A stretch of 13,102 nucleotides of DNA, from the NCBI GenBank assembly GCA_964480425.1, contig CAYZPY010000065.1:1-13102 (forward strand). The letters run 5' to 3'. A program made the translations under genes and the position numbers. The stretch comes from CAYYMD01 sp964480425. Its GTDB lineage: Bacteria > Planctomycetota > Phycisphaerae > SM23-33. Positions 6,301 to 13,102 of the stretch are shown piece after piece (within the stretch, counting starts at the first letter, position 1; every line of letters starts with the position of its first letter). Under the pieces are notes generated by a model, which searched no databases, was not told the origin of the DNA, and saw only the letters and a program-made list of their open reading frames with translations.

Positions 6301-7497
6301 TTACGTCGGCGTGCGCCTTTGACCGAGGTGCTCAAGCACGGCGTCGGTGATTATTTGCGTGGCCGGTCTGTACAGTTTTGCGGCGTTCTGCGAAAGGATG
6401 CGGCGTTCGCGCGGGGAGTTTAGCAACTGCCCCACCGTTTTGACGGTGTCCTGCCAGTTGTGGGCCACCACCGCCGCGCCGTTTGAGGCGAGGTAGGCGG
6501 CGTTGCCTTCCTCGTGTCCGGGTACCGGCTTTAAAATCACCATCGGCACCCCCCCTGCTATGCACTCTGCCAGCGTCACCCCGCCCGCCTTGGTGACCAT
6601 TAGCGTGCAGGCCGATACCAGTTCGCCAAGGCGCCTGGTGAACACAATCGGGCGCAGACGCGGGTATGACCTGCCCGTCCGGCAGGCGGATTTGGCCAGC
6701 CGACTGAGGCGCCAGTAGAGTTTTTTGTTCGCGCCGGTGATGACCACGAGATTCGCGTTTTGGTTGGTTTTTACAATACCCCGCGCGATTTTGTAGATAG
6801 GCCCGCAGGTGAACTGCGTTCCTCCGGTCAGTATCACCAGCGGCTTGTTCTCGTCAAGGTTCCATCTGTTCAGTATTTTCGACCTGTCTGTGCGGCGCGT
6901 CCACTGCTGGCGCACCGGAATGCCGCTTACGGTTATCCGCCGGCGCCGGATGCCCCATCGCCACAGCGTGTGGGCCGAGTAGTCCGAGGGGACAAACCAC
7001 CTGCTGACGCCCTTGGAATACCAGAATCGGTGAACCTCAAAATCCGTAACGAGCACCATCTGCGGGATGTTAATCATCCTGCGTCGATTCATGTGCTCGA
7101 TGATCGGCGTGGAGATAAAATGGGTATTAATAATCAGCGACGGGGGTCTGCGCATCAGCCGGCGCGTGAACCGACGCAGCATCTGTCGCTCGGTCCACAA
7201 TCGCCGCTGCTCGAAGAGGTTGCGCCGGGAGTTATGCGGATGATTACTCAGGTGATAAAGAAGCCCGTAAAAATAAGGCATCTTGCTCATGGTGTAGGCG
7301 AATCCGCCCCTGTAATACGCCCGGAACCACGCCGTGGCGTATGACAGCACGTCACAGGTGCGAACCCTGATATCCGGCGCGCGTCTGTTGAGTGAGTCTT
7401 TTAGGGTCTGGGCGACGGTTTTGTGCCCTGCGCCGACCGAGGCCGACGCTATGAGTATGCTCGGCGAGTTTTTTATGCGCTTGGCGTCGTGATTCAT
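6301..7497 (-). CDS. Glycolipid glycosyltransferase, MGDG synthase/UgtP-like (GT28)
   Basis: A 398-residue GT-B glycosyltransferase resembling monogalactosyldiacylglycerol synthases and processive diacylglycerol glucosyltransferases (UgtP), relatives of MurG. Residues 18-25 read SASVGAGH, the N-terminal glycine loop of this family. TDFEVHRFW (151-159) matches the conserved TD-F-H-W segment, and GIPV (192-195) ends the acceptor domain. The donor-binding C-terminal domain has LTGGTQF (223-229), TKAGGVTLAE (302-311) and PVPGHEEGNA (325-334). It probably acts at the inner membrane face, moving a sugar from a nucleotide donor to a lipid. Donor and acceptor are not certain. It is unusually Arg-rich. 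Residues around 269-278 appear to be an insertion made by a palindromic repeat (6670-6689). No clear RBS precedes the ATG. It is 60 bp downstream of the membrane protein gene and probably co-transcribed with it. Confidence 0.9.
   Translation of the reverse strand: MNHDAKRIKNSPSILIASASVGAGHKTVAQTLKDSLNRRAPDIRVRTCDVLSYATAWFRAYYRGGFAYTMSKMPYFYGLLYHLSNHPHNSRRNLFEQRRLWTERQMLRRFTRRLMRRPPSLIINTHFISTPIIEHMNRRRMINIPQMVLVTDFEVHRFWYSKGVSRWFVPSDYSAHTLWRWGIRRRRITVSGIPVRQQWTRRTDRSKILNRWNLDENKPLVILTGGTQFTCGPIYKIARGIVKTNQNANLVVITGANKKLYWRLSRLAKSACRTGRSYPRLRPIVFTRRLGELVSACTLMVTKAGGVTLAECIAGGVPMVILKPVPGHEEGNAAYLASNGAAVVAHNWQDTVKTVGQLLNSPRERRILSQNAAKLYRPATQIITDAVLEHLGQRRTPT
6670..6689. repeat. Imperfect palindromic repeat inside the glycosyltransferase gene
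   Basis: CCTGCC and GGCAGGCGG flank a CGTCC centre, closely resembling the perfect palindrome at 2975-2994. It lies in frame in the coding region and is read on the minus strand as ACRTGR, between the expected end of one helix and the next strand of the GT-B fold. The flanking family motifs stay in register. Confidence 0.55.
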
Positions 7498-7518
7498 AAG
7501 TTCGTCACACAGTTAATG

Positions 7519-7557
7519 TCTCCGCCGGCGGTTGCCGGTCAACTGCACGGCGGGAGA
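7519..7557 (-). other. Intercistronic stem-loop candidate
   Basis: CGGCGGGAGA (7548-7557) and TCTCCGCCG (7519-7527) can pair with one bulged base around a 20-nt loop. The stem starts immediately after the membrane protein stop (7558-7560). No T-tract follows, so it is more likely an mRNA-stability or processing hairpin than a full terminator. Confidence 0.35.
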
Positions 7558-9405
7558 TCAGTCCTGTCGGCGTTGCGTTTGCGTCCGCGACTGCAACCAT
7601 GCCAGTCGCTCCGCCGCCCGCTTCTGCCAGGGATTGTCCGGGGCGGCGATAACAACCTTGAAATACTCCTGGGGCGATTTTAATTCGCTGGCAAGGCGCA
7701 ATACGGAGTTTCGCGTGGACCGAATGGCCAATTGACCCAGTTCGTAGTTGGCCTCTATGGAGGCATCCGTTGGCGGGCGCGCCTCGGCCAGCATCATCAG
7801 AGAACCGACCCTTACGTACAGGTCTGAAGTGGCCAGCGCCGCGGCGAGCTTGAGATTATCGCCCATTTGGGAAGATTCGTAACTGCTGACGTGTTTTTCG
7901 AGTTCCGAAACGTATCCCGGCTTATAAGGATTCGTGTCCAGATACGCCTCCATCGCCCTGGCCGATCTCTCGTCATTCAGCACGTCGTTGTTTTCAATCA
8001 GCCACACCAGGCGCTTGACCTCGAACAGCGCGTGTTCGTAATAGGCCGGACCGGGAAGCGACTCGGCCGGCACGAATACCTCCGACCTGTTCCTGGACCG
8101 CGGCGTCACGAAATCGAAAGGCGCCAGATCCTGCAAATGCTCCATGGCGCGGCACAGGCGTTCATAAGCCCTTTTCACGGCGGTCATTCTATCGGCGATC
8201 TCATCGTCCTTTCCGCGGAGGGTAAGTTCGCCCAATCGCCACAGCGCCAGCGCCGCTTGCGGCGTGCCTTTATAGTTCCGCTGTAGGTCTCGCCAGTAAC
8301 CGAAGGAATCTTTTAGGGGGTAACTGGCCACATATTTGACCAGCCCGCCGCTATAAACCTGGTGGTCCAGTTGCAGCGATGAGCACTGCGCCTGAAGCCA
8401 GAGCACCTGCGAGGCCCTGTCGCTGTCGGGATGCTTGCGGAGAAAACGCCGGCATTTTTCCATCAGGTTTTTTCTTCGCTCGTTCAGACTGTCCTCGATG
8501 CGGTTCAACAATGTTTCGTCGATCAGGCCCTCGGCGTCGTGATTTTTAATCCATGTTTTCTTTGAGACCTCCTTGAAAAACGCCTCGTCCCAGAAAGCGG
8601 CCCGGTCGCCCGCCGCTTTTGAAGGGGCATGTCCCAGCGACCCGGTGACAAGAGCGTAGTCCAACTCGTCGGGACCGACCTTCAGGTAGAATACAGCCAA
8701 TGACGCGCCCAGCATCACCACGACGCAGGGCCAGGCGACACCCGGAGAATACCTGGTGATTCTCACAAGCGACAGGGTCGCGGCGGCGGCGAGGATCGCC
8801 GAGACGACGGCAATAAACAGCGGCGCGTGCTTTACCCATCGCTGCAACGGCAGCACCACGCCGGCGGCGGGCGCCATGTATCCGCACAGGTACAGATACC
8901 CCCCCACCGGTATTACCCCCAGCATGATCGCCAGAAAAGGCGCCTCGCGGCGCAGCCCGGTGCGCGCTGCGAAAATGCACCCGATCGCCAGTACGAGCGA
9001 CAGCACAATGGCGTGCCCGAACAACGCGACGAATAACACCGACACGGCGGCGATTACACCCCTGTACAGCACTGACATCGTCAACGGCACCCAGATCATC
9101 GTCCCCAGCAGCAGGCCGTTAATGATTATCACCCACGGATGCGAATAGATATTCAGCGGCTGGGCGGTAATTCTGCTCATCGGCGCCGTCAGGTCAGGCG
9201 TGTACGCCTCGGGGTGGAAGTCGAACCACCGTCCGACGGACATGTAATACCAGAACGCGTTGGTCGCCACGAACAATGCAAGCTCGATAACGACGAACAG
9301 GATCGTTCGTCGCCTGCTTTTCGGTCTGAGCAGCGGTCCGTCCTGGCCGCGGGCTTCGCCTGCTGTGTTGTTCGCCGCCGATGTTGTGCCGCTCGTTTCT
9401 ACCAT
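7558..9405 (-). CDS. Polytopic membrane protein with helical-repeat C-terminal half
   Basis: A 615-residue protein of unrecognised family. After a polar N-terminus (1-33, ending in RPKSRRR) come about seven hydrophobic segments: roughly 34-54, 91-111, 116-132, 133-148, 155-175, 194-214 and 222-242. From about 245 onward the protein is soluble, charged and mostly helical. Segments such as HPDSDRASQVLWLQAQC (325-341) and the region 362-395 (YP, Leu/Ala pattern, ALWRLGEL) resemble TPR or Sel1-like repeats. No catalytic motif is evident. The basic residues before the first helix suggest a cytoplasmic N-terminus; with seven helices the repeat region would then be outside. It lies between an AsmA-like gene (91 bp upstream) and a glycolipid glycosyltransferase (60 bp downstream) on the same strand, so a role in envelope assembly is inferred. 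No clear RBS is seen. Confidence 0.82.
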   Translation of the reverse strand: MVETSGTTSAANNTAGEARGQDGPLLRPKSRRRTILFVVIELALFVATNAFWYYMSVGRWFDFHPEAYTPDLTAPMSRITAQPLNIYSHPWVIIINGLLLGTMIWVPLTMSVLYRGVIAAVSVLFVALFGHAIVLSLVLAIGCIFAARTGLRREAPFLAIMLGVIPVGGYLYLCGYMAPAAGVVLPLQRWVKHAPLFIAVVSAILAAAATLSLVRITRYSPGVAWPCVVVMLGASLAVFYLKVGPDELDYALVTGSLGHAPSKAAGDRAAFWDEAFFKEVSKKTWIKNHDAEGLIDETLLNRIEDSLNERRKNLMEKCRRFLRKHPDSDRASQVLWLQAQCSSLQLDHQVYSGGLVKYVASYPLKDSFGYWRDLQRNYKGTPQAALALWRLGELTLRGKDDEIADRMTAVKRAYERLCRAMEHLQDLAPFDFVTPRSRNRSEVFVPAESLPGPAYYEHALFEVKRLVWLIENNDVLNDERSARAMEAYLDTNPYKPGYVSELEKHVSSYESSQMGDNLKLAAALATSDLYVRVGSLMMLAEARPPTDASIEANYELGQLAIRSTRNSVLRLASELKSPQEYFKVVIAAPDNPWQKRAAERLAWLQSRTQTQRRQD

Positions 9406-9496
9406 GCGCTGCGCGATTTACTTCACAATACCCGGCGCCTCCGCGCCATGGGCGGGTCCATTTTTACACCATTTGCCGCCCGCGAGCATGCGGAAT

Positions 9497-12400
9497 TTAA
9501 TTCGTCAGTTCCTTCTGTTTGCGCGTATTAAGCCATATGCGGTAGAAAAAGTTGTTCTTTATGGCGATTTCGCCGATGGTTTCGGTAGGCCAGGGATACG
9601 CCACGTCCAGGTAGTGCATTTTCCCGTCTTCGATGCGGGCCTTTATTTTGAGGATGGGTATGCGCCCCTGTTTCCAGTCGTGGTTCCACTGCGGCGACTG
9701 GGGGCTGCTCAACAGAATCAGCCCGATCATGTACCGGCCGATGTTGTCGGCGTCGGTGGTACCCTCCATGTACAAATCGTAAATGTGCCCGTTGAATATC
9801 ATATCGTTAACGGCTGTTCCGTCGGGTTTCAGTTCGGTGAAGGCGGTCATTTTTTCGTAGCGATACCTCGCCAGGTTCAGCCCCGGGAACAGCGCCGTGA
9901 CAAAACTCGGTGCCGCCCGCCCCTGGACCATGCCCTCTATGGCAATCGTTTTGGCCGAGCCCTTGGGCCTGAGGGGATATTTGGGATTCATGGCGTTGCA
10001 GATCAGATCGCGCAGCAGGATCGTCACGTCCTCGGTGCGGTTGAAATACTTATAAATGGTGTTACCCGGGAAATGCTCCTCTATTTGCCGCTGGATTTCG
10101 TCGGTCACCACGACGTCGTGCATTTCGGTTTCGGCGGCGAGCGATGGGGTGTTGTCCCACAGGTGAACTTCGTAATGATTCCTGAGGCAGCCGCCGTTCA
10201 GACCTGCCACGTAAGACGCCCTTCCGTCGCCGCCGTTGATCGAGATTTGCGACTTCATGTTCCGCACGCGGTAAAACTTCTCGATGGCGGGATTGTAATA
10301 TTTCAGGCGCGATATGTTTATCCGCCCGGCGATGCTCGCCTCCTTTGTGTACTTGCGAACAGCGGCGATGATTTTGTCGCACTTTTCGTTGAGTTCCTTC
10401 AGACGGGTCGAAGTAAGTTCCCCGTGCGGTTTGGACTTCGGGCGCGTCGCGCGGTCCCCTGGCGGGGTCGGCGCAGATATTTCCCCCAGCCAGTCCAGAA
10501 GATCCTTGCTGTCTATGTATTGGCACAGCAGGTCAAACTCCCCGGCCGGTTCATGCGGTAATCCGGCAAGGTCGGCAATTATCCAGCCGTGATTGCGACC
10601 GATTTTGAATTCCAGAGCGTCCGTGCGGACCTTGGAAACCGCCACGTCCCCGCCGCGCGAATATTGCACTTTGCCTGCCTTCACCCGCCCGTTAAGCGAT
10701 ACGTCTTTGCCCCCGTAACGTGCTTCGAGATTTTCGGCGTCGATAAGGATATTATCCAGTCGCAACGCTTTGGAGTCGCATTGCCCATGTACCTCGGCGA
10801 ACAGCCCGCCCGAGAGATTGTACCGCCCGGCGGCGGGATATATCTTCGGTATCGACTCCATCCTGTCGCACTGCAACCCCAGATGGAATTTCGCGCTTTG
10901 CGGGGACATCGATTTTTCACCGTTCTCTCCACGCGCAAGGGCGACGCTGCCCTCGCCCATAAACTGCAACTCTCCGAGCGACCCGCTGATGTCCCTGACA
11001 ATGATTCCCGAATCATCCCACGGCATTTCGATAACGAGATTGCACCGCGCTTTCAAGCCGTCTGGCTTGGCCAGACCCTCCGCGGCGGTGAAGGCGATCT
11101 CATCGGCGTTCAGCGCCGTATCGAGCGCGAGTTTGTTTTTATCGGCCGAAATGCGTCCCGAAACGCCGAGATGACCTTTCATTTTGAACCTGTCGGACAA
11201 ATCCTTCAATTCCGGAAACGCCGCGTAGGCGCCGGGGCCCGTTTTCAAATGCGTTTTGAAGTCCATTTCAAGCCGCCCAAGAGCAACCCCGCCGCCCGCT
11301 TCGCCGCGTACGCCGCGATGGTACTTGTTCGAACCTTCGCCACCGTCCAACGCTGGCACATCCACCTCGGCGATTCCGGAAAATTCAATCTTACTGTCGG
11401 CCAGTCTTATACCGGCCGAATCCACGTTTATGCTCAAACATTTTTTGTCTTCGGAGCCGTTTTTCCACCGGTATGTGCGAAGTTTGCCTCGGATTTCCGC
11501 TGACGCGTCCAGACCGGCCGGCTTGTGCCTGCGCCGCGGCCGGTTTGCGGTAAATTCGGTGTTTTGAGCGTCGCCGGAGAGATTGAACTCGATGGCATCC
11601 TCTTTGGCCCGATAACTGCCGGCGACATCCATTGCTCCCCAAAGCCGACACAGCGTACTGTCCGAATCTTTCGCGTCATTTCCGGGAAGCATGCGGCGGA
11701 TATCCATTTGGCGGCACGCCATTTTAAAATCGCCCCGACGCTTTTTGGAATCGAACCGGAACGACAGTTCGCCCGCCATCTGCCCTTCCAATCCGGGAAT
11801 GGTCTCGCCCCAGGTGGGCAGAAGTCGAATAATGTCCCGGATTTTCGCTACTCGTATCATCCCTGTTCCCCGCAAAACCGACCCGTCACGGGAGGGTCGG
11901 ATAACCGCGTTCTCGAATTTCAGTTGCCCGTCGTCGAAAATCAGATTTGCGTCGAGATTCTTCAGCCCTCCGGACGCATCGACGCCGGCGACCAGGTCTG
12001 CGTTGAGCATCCCGCCGGCGGGCTTGTGGAAAAATTCGCCCATCCGCAGCCCCGTTTCTTTCCCCGCAGCAAGCCGCAAATATATCTCCGTATCGTCGTC
12101 GCTTTGTGCGCCTCGGCGCGCCAACGAACCGTTGATAAGCCATTCCAATTCGACCACTGGCGCCCCGGCGGGCTGGTCGTCCCGCGACGACTCGCCATAG
12201 AGACTGACATCCGCCAGCAGTTTCTCCAGCGGCCAGCCCAGTTGACCTAACGCCTCGACGTCTTTCACCAGGCACACTCCCGAAAGGTTCGTGCGCGCCA
12301 GCAGCATGCTGAGAATTTCGCGGCCTTGCCGTTCGGCGCTTCCGCCTTCGCCGTTGGCTTTGTCGGAGCGGTGTTCCCGGCGGTGTTTTAGACCCTCGTC

Positions 12401-13102
12401 CCTGCCCGTCCGGAAGGTGAGTATACGGTTCAACTGCGCCACCGAGCCGGCGGCGGAAATCTCGTTTCCGCCCAGAACGATTGCGATGTCTTCGGCCGCC
12501 AGCCGCCAGTTCCGCCGGTCCAGTCGTCCGCGCATCGATATTTTCGTTTTTCGTCCGACTGGTTTGATAATTCTGTTTCGCCTGCTGACGGCCATGTCGG
12601 ACAGGTCGGCGTTGAACATGAATTGATGAATTGGCAGCCCGTCGGCGTCCCGACGCACGTCGAGTTCTATCGGCACGGGTCCCGCCGGGCGAATGCCGGG
12701 CCCCAGCGACTGCTTACCGGTAAACAGCGAGATAATCTGCCTTGGCCTGATCGTCCCGCGGAATTTCAGCGATTTTACCGTGTCCCAGTGGATTGTCCGC
12801 AGGTCGCTTATGACGGCGCTGCCCGCCAGTTGGGCCCCGGGCATGTGCATGTTGAGCGACGACAGATCGACCTCGCCGCTCACCGGGTCATACGACGCCG
12901 ACAGATGCAGACCGGCCTCGTCTATGACGGGGATGCTCGGCGCCTCCAGCGGCTGGACGTCGAGTTTGCGTATAGAGAGTGCGGACTTTATGTGCTCGAC
13001 GTATCCCTTGCTGGTCAACTCGATGTTCAGGAAACCGCTGCATGTGCCGGACAATTTCCGCAGCGGCATGCCTACGGCCCGGCTTATGGGCAGCTTTTGG
13101 AG
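9497..13102 (-). CDS. AsmA-like large envelope protein, 5'-truncated by window edge
   Basis: At least 1200 residues. An ATG at 13069 exists, but the frame stays open to the window edge (upstream codons read LQKLPISRAVG), so the true start and probably an N-terminal membrane anchor lie outside. The visible protein is a long series of short beta strands and Gly-Asp turns, as in AsmA/TamB/YhdP-type proteins that form grooved bridges for phospholipid transport across the periplasm. About residues 955-1020 (counted from 13069) look like the AsmA C-terminal region: SQISINGGDGRASYVAGLNG, then a Gly-Gly turn and a TPSLAAETEMHDV strand. The end (about 1080-1175) is a conserved-looking domain with many aromatics. 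Residues 221-251 form a highly charged Arg/Lys/Glu linker. Membership of the wider AsmA-like group is likely; the lipid-transfer function is inferred. Confidence 0.75.
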   Translation of the reverse strand, partial: LQKLPISRAVGMPLRKLSGTCSGFLNIELTSKGYVEHIKSALSIRKLDVQPLEAPSIPVIDEAGLHLSASYDPVSGEVDLSSLNMHMPGAQLAGSAVISDLRTIHWDTVKSLKFRGTIRPRQIISLFTGKQSLGPGIRPAGPVPIELDVRRDADGLPIHQFMFNADLSDMAVSRRNRIIKPVGRKTKISMRGRLDRRNWRLAAEDIAIVLGGNEISAAGSVAQLNRILTFRTGRDEGLKHRREHRSDKANGEGGSAERQGREILSMLLARTNLSGVCLVKDVEALGQLGWPLEKLLADVSLYGESSRDDQPAGAPVVELEWLINGSLARRGAQSDDDTEIYLRLAAGKETGLRMGEFFHKPAGGMLNADLVAGVDASGGLKNLDANLIFDDGQLKFENAVIRPSRDGSVLRGTGMIRVAKIRDIIRLLPTWGETIPGLEGQMAGELSFRFDSKKRRGDFKMACRQMDIRRMLPGNDAKDSDSTLCRLWGAMDVAGSYRAKEDAIEFNLSGDAQNTEFTANRPRRRHKPAGLDASAEIRGKLRTYRWKNGSEDKKCLSINVDSAGIRLADSKIEFSGIAEVDVPALDGGEGSNKYHRGVRGEAGGGVALGRLEMDFKTHLKTGPGAYAAFPELKDLSDRFKMKGHLGVSGRISADKNKLALDTALNADEIAFTAAEGLAKPDGLKARCNLVIEMPWDDSGIIVRDISGSLGELQFMGEGSVALARGENGEKSMSPQSAKFHLGLQCDRMESIPKIYPAAGRYNLSGGLFAEVHGQCDSKALRLDNILIDAENLEARYGGKDVSLNGRVKAGKVQYSRGGDVAVSKVRTDALEFKIGRNHGWIIADLAGLPHEPAGEFDLLCQYIDSKDLLDWLGEISAPTPPGDRATRPKSKPHGELTSTRLKELNEKCDKIIAAVRKYTKEASIAGRINISRLKYYNPAIEKFYRVRNMKSQISINGGDGRASYVAGLNGGCLRNHYEVHLWDNTPSLAAETEMHDVVVTDEIQRQIEEHFPGNTIYKYFNRTEDVTILLRDLICNAMNPKYPLRPKGSAKTIAIEGMVQGRAAPSFVTALFPGLNLARYRYEKMTAFTELKPDGTAVNDMIFNGHIYDLYMEGTTDADNIGRYMIGLILLSSPQSPQWNHDWKQGRIPILKIKARIEDGKMHYLDVAYPWPTETIGEIAIKNNFFYRIWLNTRKQKELTN

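Noticed and set aside
9434..9447. GGCGC-CTCC-GCGCC hairpin with a later T-run on the plus strand
   Set aside because: The T-run is about 15 bases away and no plus-strand gene ends here. On the minus strand no T-tract follows, so it is not called a terminator.
9260..10561. A 433-codon plus-strand open frame
   Set aside because: It lies wholly antisense to the end of the AsmA-like gene, the start of the membrane protein gene and their gap. It has no RBS or recognisable motif, and the opposite strand encodes clear structured proteins. Long antisense frames are common at this GC content.
10589..11503. A 304-codon plus-strand open frame
   Set aside because: It is antisense within the AsmA-like gene and has no motif or RBS. 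It is explained by codon bias of the minus-strand gene.
1..13102. tRNA/rRNA genes, CRISPR arrays, insertion sequences, prophage or defence systems
   Set aside because: No cloverleaf-like segment, regularly spaced direct repeats, transposase, integrase, nuclease-helicase or phage structural gene was recognised.

Overview
The window is about 60% GC and gene-dense, with short intergenic gaps and several 4-bp ATGA start/stop overlaps. Protein content (a DUF1570-type secreted metallopeptidase, a sugar isomerase/2-hydroxyacid dehydrogenase pair, a very long AsmA-like protein, degenerate receiver proteins) and weak Shine-Dalgarno signals suggest an uncultured Planctomycetota bacterium, perhaps Phycisphaerae. 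That assignment is inference from gene style, not from a marker gene. No rRNA, tRNA, CRISPR array, transposase, integrase or phage gene was seen.

Layout. (1) 61-1962, plus strand: a strong promoter drives a two-gene signalling operon. Its first protein has a phosphoacceptor-less receiver-like domain, a Pro/Glu-rich linker and a C-terminal peptide closely resembling the FliM N-terminal CheY-binding motif. Its second is a pseudoreceiver/GAF-like/GGDEF diguanylate cyclase with intact catalytic and inhibitory sites. (2) 1966-2796, minus strand: a divergent thymidylate synthase, convergent with the cyclase gene (3 bp between stops). (3) 2797-3022: a divergent intergenic region with three inverted repeats, one a perfect 20-bp palindrome. 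(4) 3023-4848, plus strand: a coupled sugar-phosphate isomerase-like TIM barrel and a D-2-hydroxyacid dehydrogenase. (5) 4849-6263, plus strand: a promoter with a perfect TATAAT box, a structured leader and an exported HExxH metallopeptidase. (6) 6264-6300: a perfect palindrome between convergent genes. (7) 6301-13102, minus strand: a three-gene set read from the right edge, namely an AsmA-like giant protein (5' end outside the window), a polytopic membrane protein with a helical-repeat tail, and an MGDG-synthase/UgtP-type glycosyltransferase.

How the genes work together. The left operon looks like a c-di-GMP signalling unit that may sense or contact the flagellar/chemotaxis machinery. The middle pair probably carries out sequential steps on a sugar or sugar acid. 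The right-hand set combines a probable glycolipid synthase with a protein of the AsmA-like lipid-transfer class and an undescribed membrane protein, so it may be a glycolipid synthesis and envelope delivery module. The two points most worth following are the FliM-like peptide on the pseudoreceiver and the glycosyltransferase/membrane/AsmA cluster. A third is a palindromic repeat family, one copy of which appears to lie in frame inside the glycosyltransferase gene.
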